A DNA stretch of 64,000 bases, taken from positions 2,480,001 to 2,544,000 of the forward strand of contig NZ_QTUC01000001.1 of the NCBI RefSeq assembly GCF_003386795.1. Reading direction: 5' to 3'. The stretch's first letter is position 1. The number at the start of each line of letters is the position of its first letter. Made by a program: the position numbers and the translations under genes. The notes under the pieces were generated by a model. That model was not told where the DNA came from and made no database searches. It saw only the letters and a program-made list of their open reading frames with translations. This document shows, piece after piece, positions 1 to 9,277 of this stretch. This DNA is from Thermasporomyces composti. Its GTDB lineage: Bacteria; Actinomycetota; Actinomycetes; Propionibacteriales; Actinopolymorphaceae.

Positions 1-374
1 AGCGGCTGCTGTCCTCGTTCGGTGCCCCGGCGATGCCGATGGACGCCTACCGCAAGGACGACGCGTTCTACGTCCAGATGGACCTGCCGGGCGTCAAGCC
101 GGACGACATCGAGCTCACCGTCGAGCGGAACGTCCTGACGGTGCGGGTGGAGCGCCCGGACCTCGAGGGCGACGACGTGGAGGTCCTGGCCAGTGAGCGC
201 CCGCACGGCACCTTCACTCGGCAGTTCCACCTGGGGGAGAACCTCGACACCGACAAGCTGGAAGCCGAGTACGACGCCGGCGTCCTGAGCATCCGGATCC
301 CGGTCGCCGAGGAGTCCAAGCCGCGTCGTATCCCGATCGGCGGCGCCGCCCAGGCTCGCGAGCTCGCGGCCTGA
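1..374 (+). CDS. Hsp20 / alpha-crystallin small heat shock protein (5' end outside window)
   Basis: Small heat shock protein, an ATP-independent holdase that binds unfolding proteins in the cytoplasm. The frame is already open at the first base of the window (it reads RLLSSFGAPAMPMDAYRKDD), so the start codon lies upstream; the ATG at 33 is internal to the usual family N-terminus. The visible part holds the whole alpha-crystallin domain, with the DLPGVKPDDIEL strand and the family-typical C-terminal A-x-x-x-G-V-L element (EYDAGVLSIRIP). It ends in a short tail, RRIPIGG, resembling the I-x-I/V anchoring motif. A strong hairpin follows 24 bp after the stop. The family call is secure; the true length is unknown. 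Confidence 0.93.
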   Translation, partial: RLLSSFGAPAMPMDAYRKDDAFYVQMDLPGVKPDDIELTVERNVLTVRVERPDLEGDDVEVLASERPHGTFTRQFHLGENLDTDKLEAEYDAGVLSIRIPVAEESKPRRIPIGGAAQARELAA

Positions 375-397
375 CGCGGCAACGCCACGACACGAAG

Positions 398-433
398 GCG
401 GGAGGCCGGGGCCTTCGGGCTCCGGCCTCCCGC
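398..433 (+). terminator. Rho-independent-like hairpin after hsp20
   Basis: A perfect 12-bp inverted repeat (398-409 with 422-433) encloses an inner gcc-ttcg-ggc stem, giving a very stable GC-rich hairpin just after the Hsp20 stop. There is no U-tract, as is usual in actinobacteria. Confidence 0.75.
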
Positions 434-586
434 CTGTCTCCGCGCGCTCGGGACCCTGCTCTCTCTGTTGTTCGGAGCTCTCTGTCATTCGAGCCCCCAG
501 CCCGCGCGTCACTCAGCGCGAAGGGCGGGACGCTGGACGCTACGGTGACCTGCTGACGTCTCGACCCCGAGCGCGAGAGGGAGCTG

Positions 587-1716
587 ATGAGGATCCGGCA
601 GGTGAAGGTCGCTGGGTTCCGCGGTGCGACCCCGGCCGGTGGGTGGAGCGCGGAGCTCAACCCCGACGACGTCGTTCACACCCTGGTCGCCGTCCACACC
701 GACGAAGGGCTCGTGGGCATCGGCACTTCACCCACGAGGCGCTCGTGCGCGGTGCGCTGGAGGTCCTCGAGCCCCTGTACCGGAACGAGAACGCCCTCGA
801 GCCTGAACGAGTGACGGAGAAGCTCCACCAGAACACCTTCTGGATGGGGCGGGGCGGCGCCATCACCCACACGATCAGCGGCATCGACATCGCGCTGTGG
901 GACATCCTCGGCCAGGCGACCGGACAGCCGGTGGGTCGACTTCTCGGTGGCCGCTACCGGGACCGCGTGCAGCCCTACGCGTCCGTGCTCATGGACGAGC
1001 CGGCCCGGCTCGCCGAGGAGCTCACCCGCTTGCGTGAGCATGGCTTCCGGGCGTTCAAGATCGGCTGGGGGCCCTTCGGGCGCCGATCCACCGAGGTGGA
1101 CGAGCGCATCGTGGCGGCGGCGCGCGAGGCGGTCGGTCCTGCAGCGCTGCTCGCGGTTGACGCCGGCGGCAGCGACGCCCATTGGCAGGGCGACTACCCG
1201 TGGGCCATGCGGACGGCGCGGATGTTGGCGGAGTACGACGTCGCGTGGTTCGAGGAGCCGTTGGTGCCGGACGCGGTGGAGGACTGGGCGGCCCTGCGTC
1301 GACACGCGCCGGTTCCCATCGCGGGCGGTGAGGTACTGACGCGGCGCCAAGCGTTCACGCCGTACCTGCGGGCGGGCGCGTTCGACATCGTCCAACCGGA
1401 CACCACCAAGGTGGGTGGCCTGTCGGAGTCGCGCCGCATCGGATGGATGGCGCAGGAGCATGGTGCCCGGCTGATTCCCCACGGGTGGAACACGGCGGTC
1501 GGCTTGGCCGCCGACCTCCAGCTGGCCTCCGCCCTCCCGGACACAACCCTCGTGGAGTACAAGACCGGCTCGCCGTACATCGACGAACTCGTGGCCGAGC
1601 CGTGGCGGCTCGACGACGACGGGATGCTCGCGATCCCCTCCGCGCCCGGTCTCGGTCTTCGGCTCGACCACGACGCGGTCGCCCGCTACACCGGCGGCGC
1701 TGACCTCATGAGCTGA
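587..1716 (+). pseudogene. Enolase-superfamily (mandelate racemase / muconate lactonizing-like) enzyme, frameshifted
   Basis: The gene starts at ATG 587 (MRIRQVKVAGFRG, with a purine-rich GAGAGGGAG site upstream). It reads well to VHTDEGLVGIG at 716-724, then continues in another frame as FTHEALVRGALEVL from 727. A single base is missing at about 725. Repaired length is about 376 aa, normal for the family. The N-terminal capping domain is followed by a TIM barrel carrying the metal ligands D (LAVDAGG), E (WFEEPL) and E (AGGEVLT), a lysine in AFKIGWG and a histidine in LIPHGWN. The second lysine of the canonical K-x-K is replaced by Gly. Family members racemise or dehydrate sugar acids and related carboxylates; the substrate cannot be named. 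It is either a recent pseudogene or a sequencing error. Confidence 0.8.
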
Positions 1717-1758
1717 GGCCGACTCAGAGACCTGGGACTGAAGTCGGGAAAGAACACA

Positions 1759-1789
1759 GCGGGGTCGACCGGCTTCCGGTCGACCCCGC
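1759..1789. terminator. Bidirectional terminator hairpin
   Basis: A perfect 14-bp stem (1759-1772 with 1776-1789) with a 3-nt loop lies between two convergent genes, the enolase-superfamily gene ending at 1716 and the DUF805 gene ending at 1831. It could serve both. Confidence 0.8.
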
Positions 1790-1830
1790 CGCTTGGTCGT
1801 CGTCAGACGTGCAGACTCGCTGTTGCTTCC

Positions 1831-2230
1831 TCATGCCGGTGTGGGGCCACCCTGGTAACCCATGGCCTCCGCGGCCTTCGGGTCCGGACCGTGCTTGTTC
1901 GGTCCCTGCGTGCCGGGCAGGGCGAGGAGCACGATGAGCCAGATCCAGCCCACGAGAGGAATCAGCGCGAGGAGCACCCACCACCCGGAACGGTTGGTGT
2001 CGTGCAGCCGGCGGATGGCCACACCGAGGGCGGGCAGGAAGACCGCAAGCGAGTACAGCGCGACGAGCGGACCACTGCCAGTGGAGCTGGGCCAAGTTGG
2101 CCGCCCGCTCAATGATGTTCAGGATCAGCGTGATGATCCAGTTGATGAGCACGAACATCCAGTACTCTTTGCGGCGCGCCCGGCCGTGGAAAACGGCGTA
2201 CTTCTTGAGTACGTCGATGTACCAGTGCAT
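1831..2230 (-). pseudogene. DUF805 family membrane protein, frameshifted
   Basis: Small integral membrane protein of the DUF805 family, function unknown. The N-terminal half starts at ATG 2230 (MHWYIDVLKKYAVFHGRARRKEYW, the family signature, with GGAG 8 nt upstream). It carries the first transmembrane helix (FVLINWIITLILNII). The second half, LVALYSLAVFLPALGV and RRLHDTNRSGWW then LIPLVGWIWLIVLL, lies in a different frame that closes at 1831. The junction must be between about 2070 and 2110, where one base has been gained or lost. Both halves match the family pattern well, so this is one broken gene, either decayed or mis-sequenced. Confidence 0.82.
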
Positions 2231-2568
2231 CGGGTTCTCCACTCCTAGAGGAAGTGTGCGGGGCCGCACCGTACCGGATCACTGGGGACATGTGACGACG
2301 GCGCGGACACCGTGATTGACGACGCCTCAAGACCTTGCGCGGCGGCTCCGCGAGAGCCCACGTGGCCGGTCCCTGTCGGTGGCGTCGTCCGGCCGCGAGG
2401 AGTCGTTGACGCTTCCTACGCCCGTCTCTACTGTCGCGAGCGACGATCGCCTCGGCATCCGTATCCCCTGTGGTTGTCGTCGGGCTCCGCGCCACGTCGG
2501 CCGTATCCCTGTCGTTGTGGGCGTCGTGGGGAGGCTCAGCCGTTCGTCTGGGGAGGAAGGGCGCTCCG

Positions 2569-5500
2569 ATGACGAGAAGGCTCCATCGGCGAACCCGTAC
2601 CGGCGGACTCGTACCTGCCTTGGCCGCGGCGCTCGCGGCGGCGCTCGCGGTCACGGTGGGCGCGTTCAGCCCGGCCGCGCACGCCGCCCAGACCGTCGAC
2701 GAGGTGGTCGGCACGTTCGAGTCCGACCAGGAGGGGTGGATTCTCGGCCTCGGCGAGGAGTTCCCCGGCGCCAAGGGCTCGTTCGAGCGGGACGCCTCCG
2801 ACGCCAAGGTGGGCGCGTGGTCCGGTCTGCTGCGAGGCGACTTCAGCGGCGGCGGCAACTACGTGTCGGTGTCCCGCAACCTTCCCAGCCTCGACGCCCG
2901 CGCGTTACGCCTATGGGTTCGCACCTTTGACGCGACACACATTCGTCTCCGGATGGCCGACTCCACCGGCCAGTGGCACCAGCAACGCCTCGTCCTGCGA
3001 TCCACCACGGAGTGGCAGCAGGTGGCGGTGACGCGCTTCGACGGCGGGGACGGCTATACCCACTGGGGCGGCGCCAACGACGGTGTCTGGCACGGCCCGG
3101 CGACCGGGATCGCTCTCCTCCTCGACAGGAGCGAGTTGTCCGGAGGGCAGGTGTCCGGAGCCGTGCGGTTCGACGAGGTCACGATGGCGGTCACCGTCCC
3201 GGACCTGGTGCTGCGGCAGGTGGTCGACGGCAACATCGTCGTCCAGCCGGAGCCGGTCCAGGTCAGGGTGGTTACCCGTGCCGAGGAGGTCACCTGGCGC
3301 GTCACGGACTTCTGGGGCGAGCGGGTGGCCGAGGGACGTCTCGCCATGACAGCCCCCGAGGAGACGCTCACGCTCCCTCTGGACGAGGTTGGCTACTACC
3401 GCTTGACCGTGACGGCCGAGGCGGATGACGCGACGATCGCGACGGCGGAGACGAGCATCGCGGTCCTGTCGCCGTTCCAACGGCCAGCCGGCGTGGACTC
3501 CCCGTTCGGGATGTCCGTCCACTTCCTGCGCCCCAACTGGGGCTACCCGAGCTTCGGTGCGGTCGCGCTGGCCGCCAAGGCGGGCGTCGCCACCACCCGT
3601 GAGGACGCCAGCTGGAACGCGATCGAGCGGACGAAGGGCGAGTACACCTTCGACGAGTTCGAGCAGCTCAACACCGCTCTCGACGCGCACGACATCACGT
3701 GGCTGCCGATCGCCGTCTACACCAACCCGCACTACGACAACAACGCCACGCCCTACAGCGACGAGGGTCGGGAAGCCTTCGCGACCTACACCGCGGCGAC
3801 CATCGAGCACTTCGGGGACGAGACACCGTGGGTGGAGGTCTACAACGAGTTCAACATCCCGAACTTCGGAGACATCGGCGATGGTCCGGCCGACAACCGC
3901 GCCGACTACTACTTCCCGCTGCTGAAGCGGACCTACGAGAAGGTCAAGGCTCAAGACCCCGACGTCACGGTCGTCGGCGGCGCCACCGCCGGGGTTCCGC
4001 TGGACTGGCTCGAGGAACTCTTCCAGCTCGGCGGACTGGACTACATGGACGCTCTGTCGGTCCATCCGTACGTCTACCCAGCCGAGCCTGAGCAGATCGG
4101 GGAGAGCCTGGCGCAGCTCGACGCGCTGGTGCGCCGGTACAACGACGGGGAGCCCAAGCCGATCTGGATCACCGAGCTGGGCTGGCCGACGCACGTGACC
4201 AGCCGAGGCGTCAGCGAGGCGACCCAAGCGGCCTACATCGTGCGGAGCCACGTCGTCGCGTTCTCCAAGGGAGTTGAGCGGTTCTACTGGTACGACTTCA
4301 TGAACGACGGGCTCGACACGAGCTACAACGAGCACAACTTCGGCATCATCCGCAACGGCGCCGACCCAGCCGGAGCGTGGACGCCGAAGCCCGCCTACGT
4401 CAGCTACGCCGCCATGACGCGTCTGTTGACCGGCGCGACCTACCAGCGAGAGGAGAACGTCGTCGACGGGGTCCACAGCCACGTCTTCGCGAAGGACGGC
4501 TCGGACATCCGAGTGGTGTGGTCGGACGAGCCCACGACGGTGAGCGTCACGACTGATCACCCGCTCGAGGTCGCCGACCTCATGGGTGTGACGCGGACGT
4601 ACCACCCGCACGCTGGGCGGATCTACCTGTCGCTCGATGGCAACCCGCTCTACGTGCGGGGCGACGCCAGCCTCGCCGTCGACGACAAGATGACCTTGAC
4701 GCTCGAGGACGACGGTCGCGTCGTGGTCGGCGACCCGGTCGACGTGGTGCTAGGCATCGACAACACCAAGGAGCCGCGGAATCCCCTCCAGGGCCGGTTC
4801 GAGATCGCCGACACGTCGGTTCCAGTGTCGGCTCGTCCGGGACAGCGGGTCGCGGTCCCCGTCCCCGTGTCGGCCGGTGACGTCACGGGCGCCCGCCAGC
4901 TCGTGGGGCGGCTCGTGGTCCGCGGGAGGGCGGTGGCGCGGCTCGCGGTGTCCGTCGACGTCGTGCACCCGGTCTCGGTTCGGGCCACGCATGTCCTGCG
5001 GGACGGCGCCGAGACGCTCGCCGTGACCGTGACCAGCAACGCGAACCGTGACCTCGCCCTCGACCGCCTCACCTGGACGGTGGGCGGCACCTCGGGCGCG
5101 CAACCGCTGCCGTCCTCACTGCCGCCGGGCGCGTCCCACGTCGTCGACGTCCCGCTGCACCTGCCGACGGGGAGGCACTCCGTGGAGGTGCGGGTGAGCC
5201 TGCCTGAGTTCCCCGACGCCGTCCACCGCGGTACCGTCGTCCTCGTTGACCACGAAGGGCTGTACGGCATCGCGAGCCGGTCGATCAGCGTCGACGGCGT
5301 CCTCGACGATCTCGACGGCGTGCGCGGCGTCGACCTGGCCGCCGAGGGGACGGTCGTGATGGGCGACTATGGCGGCACGGAGGACCTCAGCGGCCAGCTG
5401 TGGTTGACGTGGGACGACGAGGCCCTCTACCTGTCAGCGCTGATCACCGACGACGCGCACGCCCAGCCCTACACAGGTTCCGACATCTGGTCGGGTGACT

Positions 5501-5868
5501 CGATCCAGATCGGTGTGGCCGTCGGGATGCCCGGTGAGACGACGGACTTCTACGAGTACGGAGTGGCGCTCACCCCCGAGGGTCCGCGGGCGCACCGCTG
5601 GATCACGGTCGAGGGCGAGCCCGGCCCGGTGACCGACGTCGACGTGGCCGTCACCCGTGCGGAGCACCAGACCGTCTACGAGCTGGCGCTGCCGTGGGAC
5701 AAGCTCACACCGTTCGACCCCGACGACGCCCTGCTCAGCGTGTCGTTGCTGGTCAACGACAACGACGGGAACGGCCGCAAGGGGTGGATCGAGTGGGGGT
5801 CGGGCATCGGCACGGGCAAGGACCCGGCCCTCTTCAAGCCCGCCCGACTCGACCCGACGTCCCGGTGA
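2569..5868 (+). CDS. Secreted multidomain glycoside hydrolase (clan GH-A barrel with CBM9-like domain)
   Basis: Predicted secreted polysaccharide-degrading enzyme of 1099 aa. I chose ATG 2569 because GGGGAGGAAGG precedes it and a signal peptide follows, with cleavage near AHA-AQ at residue 36. Domains in order: a jelly-roll carbohydrate-binding-like region (about 37-210, starting TFESDQEGW), an Ig-like strand region (210-300), a TIM barrel from about 312 (FGMSVHFLRPNWG) with candidate acid/base E427 in VYNEFN and nucleophile E536 in WITELGW, then beta-rich regions. A C-terminal CBM9-like domain (about 898-1099) contains LWLTWDDEALYL and SGDSIQIGV. The barrel resembles GH5/GH39/GH44-type clan GH-A enzymes; the exact family and substrate are undecided. 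It has its own upstream space of about 300 bp, in which I see no clear operator. Confidence 0.85.
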   Translation: MTRRLHRRTRTGGLVPALAAALAAALAVTVGAFSPAAHAAQTVDEVVGTFESDQEGWILGLGEEFPGAKGSFERDASDAKVGAWSGLLRGDFSGGGNYVSVSRNLPSLDARALRLWVRTFDATHIRLRMADSTGQWHQQRLVLRSTTEWQQVAVTRFDGGDGYTHWGGANDGVWHGPATGIALLLDRSELSGGQVSGAVRFDEVTMAVTVPDLVLRQVVDGNIVVQPEPVQVRVVTRAEEVTWRVTDFWGERVAEGRLAMTAPEETLTLPLDEVGYYRLTVTAEADDATIATAETSIAVLSPFQRPAGVDSPFGMSVHFLRPNWGYPSFGAVALAAKAGVATTREDASWNAIERTKGEYTFDEFEQLNTALDAHDITWLPIAVYTNPHYDNNATPYSDEGREAFATYTAATIEHFGDETPWVEVYNEFNIPNFGDIGDGPADNRADYYFPLLKRTYEKVKAQDPDVTVVGGATAGVPLDWLEELFQLGGLDYMDALSVHPYVYPAEPEQIGESLAQLDALVRRYNDGEPKPIWITELGWPTHVTSRGVSEATQAAYIVRSHVVAFSKGVERFYWYDFMNDGLDTSYNEHNFGIIRNGADPAGAWTPKPAYVSYAAMTRLLTGATYQREENVVDGVHSHVFAKDGSDIRVVWSDEPTTVSVTTDHPLEVADLMGVTRTYHPHAGRIYLSLDGNPLYVRGDASLAVDDKMTLTLEDDGRVVVGDPVDVVLGIDNTKEPRNPLQGRFEIADTSVPVSARPGQRVAVPVPVSAGDVTGARQLVGRLVVRGRAVARLAVSVDVVHPVSVRATHVLRDGAETLAVTVTSNANRDLALDRLTWTVGGTSGAQPLPSSLPPGASHVVDVPLHLPTGRHSVEVRVSLPEFPDAVHRGTVVLVDHEGLYGIASRSISVDGVLDDLDGVRGVDLAAEGTVVMGDYGGTEDLSGQLWLTWDDEALYLSALITDDAHAQPYTGSDIWSGDSIQIGVAVGMPGETTDFYEYGVALTPEGPRAHRWITVEGEPGPVTDVDVAVTRAEHQTVYELALPWDKLTPFDPDDALLSVSLLVNDNDGNGRKGWIEWGSGIGTGKDPALFKPARLDPTSR

Positions 5869-6326
5869 GCACAGCTCACGTTCCACGACGAGCTCGGCAC
5901 CAACGGGGCACACCTCGACCGGTGTCGGAGCGTGGGATCACTCCGACAGCTGGCACAGCGAGGATCCGTGTTCAGCGGGAGCGCGGTCGGCGGCGATCCA
6001 TGAACCCACGCAGCCGCCGCTGCGTCCCAGGCTTCCGGCCTTCGCGGCGGATCCGGCGGGTGAGCTGCTCTCCCTGTCGGCTGTGCAGGAACCCACGGAT
6101 GCGGTCGGTGAGCCGTGCCATGGTGCCTCACTTCCCGGAGTTCGTCCGCGACATACCGGTGGCCTAGCGACCAAGCGGACGACTCCGCGTCGTCGTGTGT
6201 TCACAGGGACAGACGAGCGCCGGCCGGGGAATGTTCCCTCGCACCCGCGGGACAGCCGTGTCTTCCTGACTCGTCCGTCCTCGACGGGTTCGCGAAACCT
6301 CGTCCCAGGTCCGACGTGTGCCCGGG
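5869..6326. other. 458-bp convergent intergenic stretch, no gene found
   Basis: Lies between the convergent glycosidase and DUF5005 genes. The open frames here lack coding-like composition and recognisable motifs. It holds a hairpin near its start (5923-5948) and a near-palindrome, GGGTT-CGCG-AAACC, at 6286-6299. I see nothing else. Confidence 0.5.
5923..5948 (+). terminator. Hairpin after the glycosidase gene
   Basis: TGTCGGAG (5923-5930) pairs perfectly with CTCCGACA (5941-5948) across a 10-nt loop, 55 bp after the glycosidase stop. Likely its terminator. Confidence 0.5.
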
Positions 6327-7493
6327 TCACTCGTCCCAGTCGAGGTGGATGTCGAGGAACCGTGGCCGGTTGTTGTTGGCGTTGGGTCTGATCCCGTCGA
6401 ACCCCTTCGACGAGTTGACGTTGTAGCTGATCGTCAGCGAGCCGGGCCGGCTGATCGAGGGGTGAGCGGCGATGTTGTACGGGGCGTACAAGTCACCGGT
6501 CGAGGCCTCCGGTGCGACGTAGACCGGTATCCGCTCGTCGAACGGCCCCACCGGCGAGTCGGCGATGGAGACGTAGACGGTGTCCCCGAGCAGGGCGTCG
6601 CTCGTCGTCAGGACGTACCGTCCAGCGACGGGAGTGACGCTGTAGGAGGCGCCCACGTTCCGGGCCAGCCGCGCCGACGAGGCCGGATCGGACGACCACC
6701 CGTCGCCGTCGTAGAACTCCCAGCTCGCCACATCGGTGAGCCGTCCGACGCGAGCGCGTGCGAGGTGCATGTGCTTGTCGAGCCAGACCGACTCGACGCC
6801 GTAGATGTAAATGTAGCCGCCGCAGCGCAGCAGCTCGACGCCCCACTGGACGCCGCCGTCGGTCGGGACGGGCGTCACCTTCTCCACGGTGAAGTCCTTG
6901 GAGAACGTCACGAGGTCCGTCGCCACCCAGCCGAAGTTCCACGGCGGCGGGTCGTCAGTCGTGGCCTGCTCGAACTCGAAGACCTGCAGCTTGCCTCGGT
7001 CGACGATGCCGTCGCCGTTCCAGTACCACTTCTCGCCGGCGAGGGACTTGGGATCGTCCTGGGTTCCGCCGGTCACCGTGGTGTCGGGGAGCCCGTCGCG
7101 GCCGCCCAGGACGGCGGAGTTGTTGACCATGCGAGGGCTCTCGGGGAAGCTCTCGTCCTCGTTGACCGGCCCCAGGAAGGTGTCGTTGAACAGCCACACC
7201 ACCTGGTGGCCGGGAAGCTCGGTCGAGTACGTCCCGTCGGCGGCGGCCCAGCCGTGCTGGTTGTCCCAGCCACCGCCGCTGTTGCCGAACTGGCGGAACG
7301 CCTCGGTGAACGTCACGTTCGGTGTCGCGCCGGTGACCTTGATGGGCCTGGTCTTGCCGGTGGTCTGGCAGGCGCCGGGACCGCCGGCGACCGGTACGTC
7401 GTCACCGGCGGCCATCGCGGGTGGTGACGCGGCGACGAGGAGGGCAAGGGGCAGGACCGGCGCGGCGAGAAGGGCACGGGCGGACGTCGTCAT
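6327..7493 (-). CDS. Secreted DUF5005-type beta-propeller protein
   Basis: Exported protein of 388 aa. Start ATG 7493 has GGAG 8 nt upstream and is followed by a signal peptide (residues 1 to about 27, ending PPAMAAG). The mature part is rich in repeated aromatic strands such as WLFNDTFLG, VNNSAVL, KWYWNGDG, YIYIYGVES and LTISYNVNS. These look like a five-bladed propeller of the DUF4185/DUF5005 kind, a fold related to GH43-type glycosidases. The family has no established reaction. It is convergent with the secreted glycosidase, which fits a role at or outside the envelope in carbohydrate handling. I cannot assign a catalytic triad. An alternative start at 7535 would add residues before the signal peptide and is less likely. 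Confidence 0.7.
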   Translation of the reverse strand: MTTSARALLAAPVLPLALLVAASPPAMAAGDDVPVAGGPGACQTTGKTRPIKVTGATPNVTFTEAFRQFGNSGGGWDNQHGWAAADGTYSTELPGHQVVWLFNDTFLGPVNEDESFPESPRMVNNSAVLGGRDGLPDTTVTGGTQDDPKSLAGEKWYWNGDGIVDRGKLQVFEFEQATTDDPPPWNFGWVATDLVTFSKDFTVEKVTPVPTDGGVQWGVELLRCGGYIYIYGVESVWLDKHMHLARARVGRLTDVASWEFYDGDGWSSDPASSARLARNVGASYSVTPVAGRYVLTTSDALLGDTVYVSIADSPVGPFDERIPVYVAPEASTGDLYAPYNIAAHPSISRPGSLTISYNVNSSKGFDGIRPNANNNRPRFLDIHLDWDE

Positions 7494-7596
7494 GATCCAC
7501 TCCAGGTCGGACGAAACGACTGGGAACGATCTCACCGAGCAACCGCGACGGCGTCAACAGGTCACCGTCGTCGGTGGAGGCCAGGAGCGGCCGCCC

Positions 7597-7686
7597 GTCG
7601 ATGACGACTGTCGATGACGATGGTCGATGCCGATGGTCGATGCCGATGCTCGATGGCATGGTCGATGGCGACGCTCGGTGGCGACG
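7597..7686. repeat. Seven tandem copies of a ~13-bp GTCGATGNCGATG unit
   Basis: Units begin at 7597, 7610, 7623, 7636, 7649 (12 bp), 7661 and 7674. The two central copies are identical and the outer ones diverge. They sit in the 419-bp intergenic region (7494-7912) between the divergent DUF5005 and nitroreductase-like genes. Nothing else is recognisable in that region. The array could be a protein-binding array or simple slippage. Confidence 0.8.
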
Positions 7687-7912
7687 CCGCCTCGACCGAG
7701 CCGTCGGCATCGCCTACCGCCGAGGGTGGCCGCAGGGCACGCCGATCGGAGCGTGAGGCCTTGTGCGGTGGCGCCAGCGCGGTCGCCAGCGAGCGGTGTC
7801 CCGCGCCGCCAGTGGGTGAGCCCTGACCGCTGCCTGGGTACCGGTCCAGACGGTCCGCGGTCCACGAGCGTCGGTCGCGCCGACCGCCGTCGAGGCCGAA
7901 GGGGTGAGTGTG

Positions 7913-9211
7913 ATGGGTCGTCCGGACGAGCAGGCGGAACCCCCCCGACCCCGTGCGCGAGCTCGCGACCTTCCCGCTCGTCGAGGCGCTGCTGGGACGA
8001 CGCTCGCGTCGGTTCGCGATGGGTGACACCCTCCCCAGCGGACCCCTGGCGTACCAGTCCCGACACGACCCGCTTCCCTTGACCGAGCTTGAGCGCATGC
8101 TGGTGCTGAGCGCCATGGGCGGGACCACGGGCTGGCACTACGCGATCTCCCACAACCCCAAGCTCGCGCCGCACGTACCCAGCTACTCCGCCGCCGCGGC
8201 GGGTCGGACCTTCCCGTCCGCGGCCGGTATCCACACCGCTGAGCTGTTCTTCACCGACGACACCGGCGTGTGCTTCCTTTCCACCCGCGATGCCGGTGCC
8301 CTGGTGGACCCGGCCACCGAGCGGGTCACACCGGAGCTCATGGTCGAGCGTCACCGGAGCCGGCTGCGCCGGCTCTCCGACGAGCGGCTGTACCTGCCGC
8401 GGGAGGAGCCGTATCTGGACGCGCACAACCACTGGTGTGTGAACGTTCCCGGATCCCTCCTGGTGATCCCGGTGGCCGACATTGCCCAGCACCTGATCGC
8501 CGTGCTCTGCTTCCTGCTCCAGAACGGCTACGTGATCTACGACGACGTGCACCGCCGGGCGATCCCCGGCCTCGACGAGTTCGGCGACCTGGTCGATCTC
8601 GACAACCCGTTCCCGCTGACCTTCGCCGAGCAGTACGCACTGACCGAGGCCACCGCCGAGCTCGCGACCGCCTGCTACGCGGGCCCGCTCATGCTGCAGG
8701 CGATGGGGCTCGGTGGCTGGATGTTCGATGGGATCGACCGGTTCACGGTGCTGGGCGCGTCGGGAAACCCTGAGGTGCCGGGCCTCGGGTTCCGGTACGA
8801 CGTGGACGAGCGCTGGTCGACTCCGAACCCCACCGGTCGCGACGGGGTCTTCGAGGCGTACTGCCCTCCGCACTATCCCGACATGGCCGCGGCCGTCGAG
8901 GCGTTCAGCCAGCGCAAGTTCGGTCCGGGCGGACCGTTCCACCCGGGCACCCCAGGAGCCTGGACCGACAGCCCGGGCTTCCGCGGTAGCGCCCAGGTGT
9001 ACGACGACCGGTTCAAGGCGTGCGTCACGCGCCAGGCCGACTACGTCCTGGCACGTTCGGCAAGTTCCCGGGCACGGTGCCCACGGTGTTCATCCTCACC
9101 TACCTCCAGGCGCACCACCTCGACCTCGAGTTCTACGACCGCTTCTTCGAACCGGGGGCGTACCTGCGCACCCACGCCACTCATCTGCGGACCTGGCACA
9201 GCCACCAGTGA
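7913..9211 (+). pseudogene. Nitroreductase-like FMN protein with two frameshifts
   Basis: Repaired, the reading frame runs from ATG 7913 (MGRPDEQAEPPDPVRELATF; GAAGGGGTGAG upstream) to the stop at 9209-9211, about 432 aa. Two indels break it. One is a run of seven C at 7940-7946, where six would keep the frame. The other is a missing base at about 9055, where YVLAR must join FGKFPGTVPTVF. The middle is one clean frame. RRSRRFAMGD near the N-terminus resembles the nitroreductase phosphate-binding segment, and GGTTGWHYAISHNPK and CYAGPLMLQAMGLGGWMF are further conserved-looking blocks. Nitroreductase-fold proteins bind FMN and reduce small molecules with NAD(P)H; substrate unknown. The family call is moderate. 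It precedes an ABC exporter by about 66 bp. Confidence 0.6.
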
Positions 9212-9235
9212 GGGCTCCATCACGAGGAAAATCCG

Positions 9236-9265
9236 TTGTGGGGCGTCAGTGGGCCTGCGTAGCGT
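9236..9265 (+). promoter_or_regulatory. Possible promoter giving a near-leaderless exporter mRNA
   Basis: A -35-like TTGTGG (9236-9241), an 18-bp spacer and a -10-like TAGCGT (9260-9265) end 12 bp before ATG 9278, with no ribosome binding site between. Transcription would begin about 6 nt before the start codon. Confidence 0.35.
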
Positions 9266-9277
9266 CGGGCTACGCCC

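Noticed and set aside
2911-4611. 566-codon minus-strand frame inside the glycosidase gene
   Set aside because: Shadow frame; no domain, no ribosome binding site, and the plus strand encodes a clear TIM barrel.
6286-6299. GGGTTCGCGAAACC as a LacI-family operator
   Set aside because: It lies between two convergent gene ends, not at a promoter, and one arm position mismatches.
7597-7686. CRISPR-like array
   Set aside because: The units are contiguous 13-mers with no spacers and there are no cas genes.
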